This document shows, in pieces, positions 27,938-37,053 of a stretch of 64,000 nt of DNA. This stretch comes from Nostoc sp. 106C. GTDB lineage: Bacteria > Cyanobacteriota > Cyanobacteriia > Cyanobacteriales > Nostocaceae. Made by a program: the position numbers and the translations under genes. Below the pieces are notes generated by a model. The model had not been told where the DNA came from, did no database searches, and saw only the letters and a list, made by a program, of their open reading frames with translations. Each line of letters starts with the position of its first letter. The stretch's first letter is position 1. The stretch covers positions 1 to 64,000 of the forward strand of contig NZ_MTAW01000219.1 in NCBI RefSeq assembly GCF_002154725.1, in the 5' to 3' direction.

Positions 27938-28711
27938 GTTTTAATCCCTGATAGGGATTTTAGTTAATTGCAATTCTATTAGTCTGCGTGGTAGTTCTGT
28001 AAAAAGATATTTAGTTTCAATCCCTAATAGGGATTTTAGTTAATTGCAATATTAGCTTGCAATTGGATAAAGCGTTGCACCATGCGTTTCAATCCCTAAT
28101 AGGGATTTTAGTTAATTGCAATAACACCTGGTTTAGTTCAGACGAAAAATACAAAGAAGTTTCAATCCCTAATAGGGATTTTAGTTAATTGCAATTCTGC
28201 CTCCTGCCTCTCTTACTCATTTAATCAATACAAAGAAGTTTCAATCCCTAATAGGGATTTTAGTTAATTGCAATCACACGAAATCATTGCTGATACCATT
28301 GGTGAAGCAGTTTCAATCCCTAATAGGGATTTTAGTTAATTGCAATTTCGCTGTAAAATTTCGTCCTTCAAATTTAGCTCGTTTCAATCCCTAATAGGGA
28401 TTTTAGTTAATTGCAATTAGGCAATTTAATGTTGTTGAAGACGTACTCTAAGTTTCAATCCCTAATAGGGATTTTAGTTAATTGCAATACTTCCATCTCC
28501 TCCAGTAGTAAAGGAAGAAAAATCAATGTGTTTCAATCCCTAATAGGGATTTTAGTTAATTGCAATTCAACGTCGCTTAATTGAAGCCTTCGATAAAATA
28601 AGTTTCAATCCCTAATAGGGATTTTAGTTAATTGCAATTTCTATAGTTTCTTCTGATTGTTCCCCGTCCTTAGAGTTTCAATCCCTAATAGGGATTTTAG
28701 TTAATTGCAAT
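27938..28711 (-). CRISPR. CRISPR array, 11 repeats and 10 spacers, no adjacent cas genes
   Basis: The 37-bp repeat, read on the plus strand, begins GTTTCAATCCCTAATAGGGA and ends TAGTTAATTGCAAT. Repeats start at 27938, 28014, 28086, 28159, 28238, 28310, 28381, 28452, 28530, 28602 and 28675. The first (27938) differs at two positions (GTTTT and CTGAT); the rest are identical. Spacers are 34-42 bases. On the minus strand the repeat ends in GGGATTGAAAC, giving the usual 5' crRNA handle ATTGAAAC. The degenerate repeat at the low-coordinate end fits a leader at the high-coordinate side. Transcription is therefore inferred to be leftward. The repeat type suggests a type III or I-D system acting in trans. 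Confidence 0.97.
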
Positions 28712-29157
28712 GGCTCGCAGTTGGAAGCATTGATATATTTGGTTTTCAAGGTGCAGTTGCGTCAACCTCCAATCAAAGTAGCTTTTCGGGCATTGAGTTG
28801 TCAAGGGTGTCATGAGGAAAATCACTCCAAAAGCTTGTGTAGTAAGGGTTAGCGAGTTTGCGTCAACCTCAAAGTTGATGTAAAAGCGTTCAAACTCAGA
28901 GAGAGTAAGCTTTTGAGGTGCAAAATTTTTCTTGATTTTTTAAACACCTACTGGTTGACGCTAGCTTATCTTACCGTCAGCTTTACAAGGGGATATTTTA
29001 GCAATTCGATAAAATTGTTCCAAAATTACTCTTCCTTTCTGGGAGAAAGAGAAATAATGAAAGGATGCTTCCTTTTCCTAAGGGCAGCAAGCTGTTCTCA
29101 ATTCTAACCCAGTTGTGTAGAAGCTAATGAACGCAGGCATGACACGGAGACAAAAAA
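28712..29157 (-). promoter_or_regulatory. Probable CRISPR leader region
   Basis: This gap lies on the leader side of the array. The motif TGCGTCAACCTC occurs twice (near 28757 and 28861), with a related inverted GGTTGACGCTAGC near 28953. TCAACCTCAAAGTTGA (near 28864) is a small hairpin. Sequence from 28920 to 29040 is AT-rich. No cas gene is present; a short open frame at 28913-29107 does not look coding. Leader function is inferred from position. Confidence 0.55.
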
Positions 29158-29898
29158 GTGCAAATCACTAAGCGCAATGTTGAGTTAAGAGTAAACGACA
29201 GTTTAATGCGTGTCTATGTAGCGGCTCCCAAAGCAGCAGGAGTTTATCCAGGTATTGTATTCTACAGTGATATTTATCAGTTAGGTGGCCCAATCATACG
29301 TCTAGCTAACTACTTAGCAGGATTTGGTTATGTAGTAGCAGCACCAGAAATTTTTCATCGCCTTGAGCCAATTGGTTTGGTGATTGAACCAGATGATCTC
29401 GGTCGGATGCGGGGGAATGATGATGCACGCCGAACTGCGATCGCAGATTATGATGCAGATTCTCGTGCGGTAATTGAATTTCTCAAAACAGAAAGTGCTG
29501 TTTCTGCTGATATGATAGGCACTCTCGGCTTTTGTATTGGTGGACATTTAGCTTTCCGCGCAGCTTTTCAAAATGAAATTAAGGCTTCTGTCTGTTGCTA
29601 CCCGACCGGCATTCCCAGTGGCAAGCTGGGTCAGGGGATAGCTGATACAATCCATCGGGTGAGTGAAATCAAAGGCGAGATGCTATTAGTATTCGGTACT
29701 CTCGACCCTCACATCCCAGAACATGACCGACAAACCATAATTAAAGCTCTAGAGAATGCTAATGTACCTCATAAAGTTCTTCTCTATGAAGCAGAGCATA
29801 CTTTTATGCGAGATGACGGTTATCGCTACGATTCAGCTGCTACTACTGAGGCTTGGTCTGAGATAGTAACTTTCTTGCAACGTATATTTGCAAACTGA
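29158..29898 (+). CDS. Dienelactone hydrolase family protein
   Basis: The 246-aa alpha/beta hydrolase has nucleophile Cys126 in GFCIGGH, the Cys version of the nucleophile elbow typical of dienelactone hydrolases. The acid Asp183 lies in GTLDPHIP and His214 in EAEHTFMRDD completes the triad. No signal peptide is seen, so it is cytoplasmic. The start is a GTG at 29158 giving MQITKRNVEL; no earlier start fits. It would hydrolyse lactones or small esters; the natural substrate is unknown. It is followed after about 120 bases by the DUF1499 gene on the same strand. Confidence 0.88.
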   Translation: MQITKRNVELRVNDSLMRVYVAAPKAAGVYPGIVFYSDIYQLGGPIIRLANYLAGFGYVVAAPEIFHRLEPIGLVIEPDDLGRMRGNDDARRTAIADYDADSRAVIEFLKTESAVSADMIGTLGFCIGGHLAFRAAFQNEIKASVCCYPTGIPSGKLGQGIADTIHRVSEIKGEMLLVFGTLDPHIPEHDRQTIIKALENANVPHKVLLYEAEHTFMRDDGYRYDSAATTEAWSEIVTFLQRIFAN

Positions 29899-30016
29899 AG
29901 AAGAAACTTTCAGCCTGAAGTCTTCATTGTGCGATCGCATCTTGTTGAGGCTCGCAACAGGCAACCGAAATGACAGACAATAACTAAGTGCTATTTAAAT
30001 CTTGAGGAGTAGATTT

Positions 30017-30511
30017 ATGATGTCCGGTTTGCTAAGAGCATTTGCCCAGAGATTTCTGCTGAGTATAACTTGTGTAATATTCTTAACCCTGACTAGTAGT
30101 TTAATATTTCCTGCTGCTGCTTGGGCTGTGTCTTCTAGCTTGGGACTTAATAATGGTCATCTTAGTTCTTGTCCAGCTTCAGACAACTGTGTTGTTAGTC
30201 AAAACGCTGATTCTAAACACGCCATTGACCCGATTCCTTATCATGTAGACCGCAATGCAGCTAAAGAAACCTTACTCAAGGTTCTTACAGTTGTTCCCCG
30301 TACAGAAGTTATAGAAGATACAGATAATTACATCCACGCTCTTTCTAAAAGCCGTATCTTCAAATTTGTTGACGATGTAGAGTTTTATTTTCCCCCTCAT
30401 GAGTCTGTAATTCATCTACGTTCAGCATCTCGCGTGGGAGAGTCTGATCTCGGTGTTAACCGCAGGCGTTTAGAGCAAATTCGTCTCGCTCTGAAAGATT
30501 TAAATATTTGA
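30017..30511 (+). CDS. DUF1499 family exported protein
   Basis: The protein has 164 aa from the ATG at 30017; GAGGAG at 30005-30010 fixes this start over the upstream TTG at 30002. An N-terminal hydrophobic segment ending in AAAWA (about residues 15-40) looks like a signal peptide or anchor, so the protein is probably in the periplasm or thylakoid lumen. The DUF1499 signatures are CPASDNCVVSQ, AIDPIPY, RIFKFVDDVEFYF and LRSASRVGESDLGVNRRR. The family has no established biochemical activity. Confidence 0.85.
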   Translation: MMSGLLRAFAQRFLLSITCVIFLTLTSSLIFPAAAWAVSSSLGLNNGHLSSCPASDNCVVSQNADSKHAIDPIPYHVDRNAAKETLLKVLTVVPRTEVIEDTDNYIHALSKSRIFKFVDDVEFYFPPHESVIHLRSASRVGESDLGVNRRRLEQIRLALKDLNI

Positions 30512-30548
30512 TTTAATCTCACCTGAACTGCTGTAATCGCTACCAGTC

Positions 30549-30974
30549 TTACAAAGAAAACCGATACAAAATATTTCCCTCTTCATTCACTTCAAAAGAA
30601 GCATTGAGTTCTTTAGCTTTATTATCTAAATATTGTTTAGCTTCCTTGATTGATATTTCAGCATTTCTCGCCAGTTGAAAAACCGTTATGCTTCCAGCAT
30701 TGTTCTCAATTAATTCTAAGAACACTAAGTTAAGACGCTTTTCTTCTGATGCAACAAGTAATGCTTGTTCTTTTCGCTTTTGCTGTGCTAAAGACCAAAT
30801 CAACCCACCTCCGACGATTGTTGACGGAAGAGTAAGAATAGTTAAAGCAGCTAAAGCATCGTGTTTATCTTTAGGGGTAGTTTTTGGATTGAGAATTTCC
30901 ACCATCATCCCCACAGAAAATGGAATGCCAAATAATAGAAAACATATTGCCAAAAATTTCTTAATCAGTTTCAT
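30549..30974 (-). CDS. Hypothetical membrane protein with winged-helix-like tail
   Basis: The 141-aa protein begins with MKLIKKFLAICFLLFGIPFS, a first membrane helix, followed by a second (about 45-66, ALTILTLPSTIVGGGLIW). The cytoplasmic C-terminal half (about 75-141) contains VFQLARNAEISIKEAKQYLDN and ends in a beta hairpin, resembling a small winged helix that could sense or bind a partner. The family is not recognised. It is convergent with the DUF1499 gene. Confidence 0.6.
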   Translation of the reverse strand: MKLIKKFLAICFLLFGIPFSVGMMVEILNPKTTPKDKHDALAALTILTLPSTIVGGGLIWSLAQQKRKEQALLVASEEKRLNLVFLELIENNAGSITVFQLARNAEISIKEAKQYLDNKAKELNASFEVNEEGNILYRFSL

Positions 30975-31473
30975 ACAACCTTTTTGATGTACTACTAAGT
31001 ATTGAATTTATGAACTATTCAAAATTATTGAACTCTGTAATCTTGTTCAGTTATCCATAACCAATGCTGACTACTTCGCGTGTACATAGGGGAATGCAGA
31101 AATAATATCTCTATTATATAACGTATAATAAAATACTTATTATATTAAGATTTTGCTGATGTTTCCTCTGTAAAAATGCTGTCTTTAGGCGATCGCTGTT
31201 GGTGATATCAATTCACGAAAATCCTGATCCAGATAGTTTTGTAGAGTGTGTTATCGCGTCATAACCATTTCACAAAAAATATGCTGTAGATGTAGGTTGG
31301 GTTGAGGAACGAAACCCAACATTCCAAAGTCTTTTAATTCTTGGGTTTCACTGAGTTCAAACGCCACTTCACTCAAGTCGGGAAACCCGCCCACGTGAGT
31401 GGCTCCCCAACCTAAGCATCTGTCTCATTTTTTCCTGAAATTGGTATTAGTACTAACTTTGGCTTCAAGCTAT
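30975..31473. other. Intergenic region with GTTGGGTT palindrome
   Basis: A 499-base gap without a supported gene. It contains the palindromic repeat GTTGGGTTGAGGAACGAAAC / CCAAC (about 31292-31321), a common Nostoc intergenic repeat, and a short IR-like CGGGAAACCCG near 31378. Confidence 0.5.
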
Positions 31474-32547
31474 TTAGAATAAAGGCACATTTAACCCTAT
31501 ATTTACTCCTACAGAAAAGTTGTCCAAATCTACCAATGGATCTGACGAGGAGCCGAAAAGGTATGATGCTGAACCACTTATAAATAAGTCGGGGTTAATG
31601 TTGTAAATTGCTTCTAAACCTATTTGATTTTGAGTATCAAATCTTTCTTGTTGGGTGAAGTCTTTTAAACTTAAGCGATAGTCTAATGCACCTTGGAGTT
31701 GGGGTGTAATGTCATAGCGCAAACGCGCGCCTAAGGTGTTGGCTAAACGATTTTGGTCGCTGGGTGTGGCAAAGCTGGCTCGCAGTTCATAAAATGAATC
31801 CAATCTTAGGCGATCGCTTAATTGGTCTTGTCGCCCTACACTTAAGCGAACTGAGTCATCTAATAATAAGCGATCGCCACTACCATCTCTGTAAAGTCTC
31901 TCCTGAACCCATCCCAGTTGACCATACATTCCCCTTGTGAGTCGTTGCTGTATTCCCACATTAAAGTTGAGGTAGTTGTAATTAAAGTCTCCGCGATCGG
32001 CATATCTCACCAAACCCCCACCCACAGCAGCCACTAATCGCGTATCTTCTGCTAATTTAGGTGTTGCTAGTAGGGTAGCACCATTGATAAACACCGTATC
32101 GCTCGGTTGAAATGCTTCAAAACCCGTAATGTTAGAACTGGTAAAGGCTGAGGAACGCAGTAATAACTGCACATCAGGCTGACGGCGCTGGGGTGGTTGT
32201 TGTGGACGAGGAGGGATAATTTTAATTTCGCCTAATTCTGCCTCAACATCTTGTGGATCAGTCGCTTGATTTGAGTCAGCAGGAGGGAAATTTGTGGGAT
32301 TAGTCGGGTCACCTGGAACTACAGGTACTTGGACTATAATTACATTCCCATTCTGCGTTGTATGTTTTGCGCTTTGCTCATTGTGTACAGAATCATTGGT
32401 AATTACTTCTGGTATTGGTTTTTGAGAATCTGCTTCTTGAGAAATGGGTAAATTTTCGCTTGGGGTAGGGTTAGCAGCCGCACTATGATCGATGTCCCAA
32501 GCCAGCAAGGTAGCTAACGAACAAAGCGCAATCGGAAAAAGACGCAT
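31474..32547 (-). CDS. Predicted outer-membrane beta-barrel protein
   Basis: The 357-aa protein has an N-terminal signal peptide (MRLFPIALCSLATLLAWDID, cleavage probably after SAAA). A Pro-rich linker (about 90-125, PPRPQQPPQRRQP) comes before about 230 residues of alternating polar/aromatic strands. It ends with GVNIGLNVPLF, a terminal Phe as in outer-membrane barrels. No named family is recognised. It lies 85 bases downstream of the FecR-domain gene on the same strand, so the two are likely one envelope unit. Confidence 0.65.
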   Translation of the reverse strand: MRLFPIALCSLATLLAWDIDHSAAANPTPSENLPISQEADSQKPIPEVITNDSVHNEQSAKHTTQNGNVIIVQVPVVPGDPTNPTNFPPADSNQATDPQDVEAELGEIKIIPPRPQQPPQRRQPDVQLLLRSSAFTSSNITGFEAFQPSDTVFINGATLLATPKLAEDTRLVAAVGGGLVRYADRGDFNYNYLNFNVGIQQRLTRGMYGQLGWVQERLYRDGSGDRLLLDDSVRLSVGRQDQLSDRLRLDSFYELRASFATPSDQNRLANTLGARLRYDITPQLQGALDYRLSLKDFTQQERFDTQNQIGLEAIYNINPDLFISGSASYLFGSSSDPLVDLDNFSVGVNIGLNVPLF

Positions 32548-32632
32548 AAAGAATTCAAATTTTAAAGTAAGTAACAGAAAATATCAAACATGGAGTCTAG
32601 GTTTTAGCTATTCAAGCTTGATAAGCGATCGC

Positions 32633-33658
32633 TTATTGAGGTACTTGTCCTCGTCCGCCAGTTTGACCGCCAGTTTGACCTCCGGTTTGACCGCCAGTTT
32701 GACCTCCGGTTTGACCACCTGTTTCTCTTCTTGGTGGAGTTACAATATTGCGATCGTCTTCAAATCTCCGCAGTGGGTCATCGGAATTTGTGGTGATACA
32801 GTTAGTTGAGAGTGTACTAGCTCCACTACGAGAATTGAGATTACACAAACCTTCAACCCACACTCTTTGCGTTTCTAATCCTGCTAAGGTTTCCTTTCTG
32901 ACTTTATTGAGGACTACCTGTACATTGGCAGATTCTTGAGATACTAAAGCTTCTTGTCCTGGCCCTAACCCAGCAGCTAGTTGGCTTGTTTGGTAAAACT
33001 TCTGTAAGTCAAAGTTTTGTACTGGACTGATTACCCCATTGCGAATTGTTACTGTTTGACCAGCTTTTAAAATTTGGAATTGAGTGCCGTCCAAATTTGA
33101 TACTTTAACTGGCAGATTGGTTAAATTAAAAGCTTGAGTAATATTAGTTGCGCTGTTATGAGTTACAGCTACGGCGCCACTTGTAGTAGTTGGCGGTAAT
33201 ATATCTGAACCTGGAGGTGGTGCTGCTGCAATTACGTCAATGCGGCTTTGAGGAGTTTCGATTGTAGTTCCCGTACTCCCAGATGGAGTGAGAATTAAGG
33301 CAGTACCATTTCTCAGTTCAAAAATAGTTTCTGCTTTGTAAACACCACCAGGCAATTCAAAGCGACGTATTCCTGGCTTAAAACGAAAGGTAGCACTAGA
33401 ACCAATTCTGGCTAATGAACCTTCATTAAATAATAATTCGGCGCGCGATCGCGATTTTGTCTGAAGTGCATCTAGGGGAACCAACACATCTGCTTTTTTG
33501 GCAGTGCGAGGTGGTTTATTTTTCAGCAGCAATTGCACTTGATTCAACAGCTTGTAAACTTCTGCGCGGGTAAGTAAATCTTGCTGCGCCAATGCTGGAG
33601 TTATCCAAGATGCTGTGAGAATAATCCCCACAATTATATTTTGAGCTAATGATCGCAT
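32633..33658 (-). CDS. FecR-domain exported protein with TGGQ repeats
   Basis: The 341-aa protein has a signal peptide (SLAQNIIVGIILTASWITPALAQ) and then a FecR-like beta domain (about 60-200). Its typical segments are ALQTKSRSRAELLFNEGSLARIG, TFRFKPG and TSGAVAVTH. The C-terminus is a low-complexity tail with five TGGQ units followed by TGGRGQVPQ, encoded by a 12-bp tandem repeat at about 32657-32720. Cyanobacterial FecR proteins of this kind are periplasmic or surface proteins, not true iron-signalling anti-sigma factors. It is upstream of the beta-barrel gene. Confidence 0.8.
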   Translation of the reverse strand: MRSLAQNIIVGIILTASWITPALAQQDLLTRAEVYKLLNQVQLLLKNKPPRTAKKADVLVPLDALQTKSRSRAELLFNEGSLARIGSSATFRFKPGIRRFELPGGVYKAETIFELRNGTALILTPSGSTGTTIETPQSRIDVIAAAPPPGSDILPPTTTSGAVAVTHNSATNITQAFNLTNLPVKVSNLDGTQFQILKAGQTVTIRNGVISPVQNFDLQKFYQTSQLAAGLGPGQEALVSQESANVQVVLNKVRKETLAGLETQRVWVEGLCNLNSRSGASTLSTNCITTNSDDPLRRFEDDRNIVTPPRRETGGQTGGQTGGQTGGQTGGQTGGRGQVPQ

Positions 33659-33971
33659 CTACCACTCCATCACAACTTGAAATAAAAATCCTAAATATAA
33701 TTAGAACATTTGTTCTTAGTTTGATCTACAAATAGCGATCGCCTTTTTCCAGATAACTGTTGTTACGTTTGGTAAATTCCCTAACTGTAGAGGCAGTTTC
33801 AAGTTTTATTGAGCAAAGAAAGCCAGATTTTTCTATATAATTCATACTTGATTTTTGAAATAATTGTACGTACTGCCCACCTGAGCGGGATTTTGCTGGG
33901 TGATGCCTACCCTATATATACTGTTCTCTGTTTACTTTCTATATCTTTTGGTTTCCCTTGCTTTAAGCGTT

Positions 33972-34332
33972 TGTTGCAATTTCTGAGTGTAAATCTACAA
34001 ACAAGTAAAGTTTAGTTTCAAGGCGATCCATCATTATTTAACAGTGCTACTTTAATAATATGAAGCTAATAAAGCTTCCCTGGCAGATACAACAGCCAAG
34101 TAGGTTAAGTCCCAGTTAGTTAAGAGGTAAAAACGCTGTTACATCATCTGTCTCGTCAACTAACAACAACACCCAACTCGAAAGCTAATATTTCCTCAAT
34201 TTGATAAAGAGGGGGTAATACAACTAAAACTTAATTACATTGCGAGGATGTAATTAGTCAGTGTAGCCCCGTGTGTCAAGCTAAAACAGAGGAAATCACT
34301 AGGCAAGTCGTAGCTTGGGTGTTGTTGTTTTT
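33972..34332 (+). ncRNA. Candidate structured RNA / repeat element, copy A
   Basis: This 361-base non-coding element is repeated almost intact at 34446-34804. A core of more than 100 bases from CTTCCCTGGCAGATACAACA to ACACCCAACTCGA is identical in both. Perfect 15-bp arms AACAACAACACCCAA (34162-34176) and TTGGGTGTTGTTGTT (34315-34329) enclose a variable loop that contains a second stem, AATTACAT / ATGTAATT, around TGCGAGG. GTTAGTT / AACTAAC is another possible stem. The right arm runs into TTTTT on the plus strand, which suggests a plus-strand transcript. No known RNA family is recognised. Confidence 0.55.
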
Positions 34333-34445
34333 GGGATTATTTTTTAGATTTAGCTCATCAATAATATAAGTAACTGCTCAATCTGCTAATAATTTTTAGC
34401 TGTATTCTTGTCTATTAATCAAACATCCGACAGAAGTAAAGTAAC

Positions 34446-34804
34446 TGTTGCAGTTTATGAGCGTCAATCTTCAAACAAGTAAAGTTTAGTTTCAAGATAA
34501 ATCTATCATAATTAAATAGTGCTATTTTAATAATTGAAGCTACAAAGCTTCCCTGGCAGATACAACAGCCAAGTAGGTTAAGTCCCAGTTAGTTAAGAGG
34601 TAAAAACGCTGTTACATCATCTGTCTCGTCAACTAACAACAACACCCAACTCGATAACTTATATTTCCTCAATGTGGTAAAGAGGGGGTAGTATAACTGA
34701 AAGTTAATTACATTGCGAGGATGTAATTAGTCAGTGTAGCCCCGTGTGAAAGAAAAAGCAGAGGAAATTACTAAGTAAGTCGCAGCTTGGGTGTTGTTGT
34801 TTTT
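34446..34804 (+). ncRNA. Candidate structured RNA / repeat element, copy B
   Basis: This is the second copy of the element, offset by about 473 bases. The 15-bp arms lie at 34635-34649 and 34787-34801, again followed by TTTT. Differences from copy A fall mostly between stems (for example AGTATAACTGAAAG against AATACAACTAAAAC, and GAAAGAAAAAGC against GTCAAGCTAAAAC), whereas arms and the AATTACAT hairpin are unchanged. That is the pattern expected of selection on structure. The alternative is a recent duplication of a mobile repeat. Confidence 0.55.
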
Positions 34805-35170
34805 AGGAGCAACATTTGTATTATCTGCGATCGCATAATAGATAATCTTCCCCGACAATTCTTTGCCCACAGCTAGTCAATTGATGATGTTTTAAACTGG
34901 CTGCGGAGTCTGAAGGGGTAATTTGACGTTAGCCATCTTGGAAATAGAGCAGAGTTTGTGCATTTATGGCGATCGCTGAAATATTCAGCCTAAACATTAC
35001 GACTTTAACCCTTAACGTTGCAATCTTATGCCTGAAGATTCCGACTTTCAGCCTATCGCATCGCTTGCAATGCTAAAAAATCTCTAGCGAACAGACAGTT
35101 TGGAGACAGTTTTTGTTCTAATGGAAAGCATAGGGTAAGTTTTGGGTACAGAACTATAAGGCTTTAGGTT

Positions 35171-35647
35171 ATGAAAGTAGCTGATTTACCCGCATCGGTA
35201 ATTGAAGAACTAGTAACTAGCGAATATTGGCGAATTGATATCGACCCTGGTTTTGATGCAAAACATGAGTTCTTCATGCACTGGAAATATTTACTACCAA
35301 ACCCGCATACGGCGGATTACGAAGAAGATGAACTGGCAGAGTTGATTAATTTTAATAGCTATGAGATACTCCTGCCGATGGGACGGAACCACCACCCCCA
35401 TTTAAATTTACTGCGCTTAAATATTAATAAAGATGAAACTTCATTGACGTTATTTTTGTTTGATACCTATCACAGTAGTTGGTTTGACGATATACATTCT
35501 GCCCGTTACGGTTTTCTTGCGGTTGCTGACCGCTATCAAAAATATGGGTGTGACTTTTTTATCGCCTCTTACTATCATTTTTCCTATTTAGTGGGGCAAG
35601 ATTACGAAAATGCACGCTTAATTATGCAGCAGCGTTTGGGTGTTTAG
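35171..35647 (+). CDS. Hypothetical protein, 158 aa
   Basis: The 158-aa protein is acidic and aromatic-rich, with no signal or membrane segments. It starts with MKVADLPASVIEELVTSEYW, contains LPMGRNHHPHLNLLRLN (a His-rich stretch at about 72-80), LFDTYHSSWFDDIHSARYGF and FFIASYYHFSYL, and is evenly charged otherwise. The His cluster might bind metal. The family is not recognised. It lies alone between the duplicated RNA-like element and the desaturase gene. Confidence 0.6.
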   Translation: MKVADLPASVIEELVTSEYWRIDIDPGFDAKHEFFMHWKYLLPNPHTADYEEDELAELINFNSYEILLPMGRNHHPHLNLLRLNINKDETSLTLFLFDTYHSSWFDDIHSARYGFLAVADRYQKYGCDFFIASYYHFSYLVGQDYENARLIMQQRLGV

Positions 35648-35993
35648 GTAGGTTGGCTATTTCTCGTTAAAACAAGGCAGAAGGAAAAAAGATTTTAAAA
35701 GGCACTTAGTCTGAGTGTCTAATTACGATACGGCTTTATCATCGCAGCAATGTTGCGATCGATTTCTCTTGGGCATCAGTAAATTTGATTAAGGCATTTG
35801 TGTGATATGTAACTAAATGCTCGGCAAGATTTTACTACAATTCTTTACACCCATTTAGCAAATGATGTTCTAAATTATTACGGGGCATCTACATGACAAT
35901 ACTTAAATGTAACGTCTGCTAACCTCTGTCTTGTGCCTAGCCCTAACAAATAATACTTGGATATAACTACTGAGATGATATGGAGTGTTAACT
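35648..35993. other. Intergenic region, no gene seen
   Basis: A 346-base gap before the desaturase gene. It is AT-rich with one HIP1-like site near 35756. It presumably holds the desaturase promoter; no element could be defined. Confidence 0.4.
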
Positions 35994-36956
35994 ATGTCAA
36001 TTGATACCATTGCTCAAATTGAATTATTGGATGAAAAAACTGAGCAGCATTACAATCCGCAGCAAATTCTTAGTGTTGAACAATTAAGCATTTTGAATGA
36101 TCGCTCTAACGTTCAAGGACTGATTCAACTAGCAGGACATCTAACGATCATCGGATGTAGTGGTTACTTGTGGGCAACAAACTTTGGCAATTGGCTTGTA
36201 GCGATCCCTGCATTGATAATCTATGGCTTTAGTCTTGCTTGCATGTTTGCACCTATGCACGAAGCTGGACACAGAACAGCTTTTGCTAACAATCGCTTAA
36301 ATGATATTGTTGCTTGGCTTGCAGGTCTACTCTCGTTTTACAACAGCACATTCTATCGGCGTTATCACAAATGGCACCATCGTTATACTCGTGTTCCAGG
36401 TAAAGATCCAGAACTGACCGATCTCACACCTCACAACATGGGTGAGTACTTCTTGGTACTTAGCGGTTTACCTTGGTGGGTAGACAAAATACAGGGACAT
36501 TATCGCGCTGCACTCGGTCAACTTGACAATTGCCCATTTATCCCAGACACCGCAAGAGCTGAAGTTATTCGTTCTACTAGATTACAATTAGCTGTTTATG
36601 CAGGTGCGATCGCGCTTTCATTTGCAGTAGGTCAACCTTGGTTTTTTCTTTATTGGCTGCTACCGATGCTTGTCGGTCAACCAATTTTGCGTTTTATTTT
36701 GCTAGGGGAACATACAGGTTGCACTCTTGACGCTAACTTGCTGACGAATACGCGCATAACACTCACACTCTGGCCTGTGCGATTTTTGATGTGGAATATG
36801 CCACTTCATGCTGTACATCATTTATATCCATCAATTCCATTCCATGCGCTGCCGCAAGCATATCCAATATTAAGTTCACACTTTACCCATGTCGATCTCG
36901 GCTATATCAAAGTCAACCAATATATTATTGCTCAATTAGGAAAGTTGCCTTGTTAA
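35994..36956 (+). CDS. Membrane fatty-acid desaturase family protein
   Basis: The protein has 320 aa from the ATG at 35994; GGAG at 35982-35985 supports this start over the GTG at 35985. The three histidine boxes of membrane di-iron desaturases/hydroxylases are HEAGH (89-93), HKWHH (125-129) and HAVHH near residue 270. Hydrophobic segments lie at about 43-85, 105-120 and 195-230. The family acts on acyl chains or carotenoids. The HEAGH plus HKWHH arrangement fits the fatty-acid desaturase superfamily; position and substrate specificity cannot be assigned. A small membrane protein gene follows 97 bases later. Confidence 0.82.
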   Translation: MSIDTIAQIELLDEKTEQHYNPQQILSVEQLSILNDRSNVQGLIQLAGHLTIIGCSGYLWATNFGNWLVAIPALIIYGFSLACMFAPMHEAGHRTAFANNRLNDIVAWLAGLLSFYNSTFYRRYHKWHHRYTRVPGKDPELTDLTPHNMGEYFLVLSGLPWWVDKIQGHYRAALGQLDNCPFIPDTARAEVIRSTRLQLAVYAGAIALSFAVGQPWFFLYWLLPMLVGQPILRFILLGEHTGCTLDANLLTNTRITLTLWPVRFLMWNMPLHAVHHLYPSIPFHALPQAYPILSSHFTHVDLGYIKVNQYIIAQLGKLPC

Positions 36957-37053
36957 ATCTTTTTCTACAACTTTTTTCGTAGTCCTCAAGCAAGATGAAG
37001 TTTCTGGATGTTGCAGCAAACTTAGAAATAAGTAAGCGTAAATCATCACAGCC

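Noticed and set aside
28196-28237. Spacer 4 as a self-targeting spacer because of its CTCCTGCCTC content
   Set aside because: No protospacer was seen in the window, and this composition also occurs in simple repeats.
28913-29107. 64-aa open frame in the CRISPR leader region
   Set aside because: It lies in an AT-rich leader-like region, lacks a ribosome binding site and shows no family features.
33809-34015. 68-aa hydrophobic open frame
   Set aside because: It overlaps the start of the duplicated RNA-like element and a repeated 21-bp motif; no coding signature.
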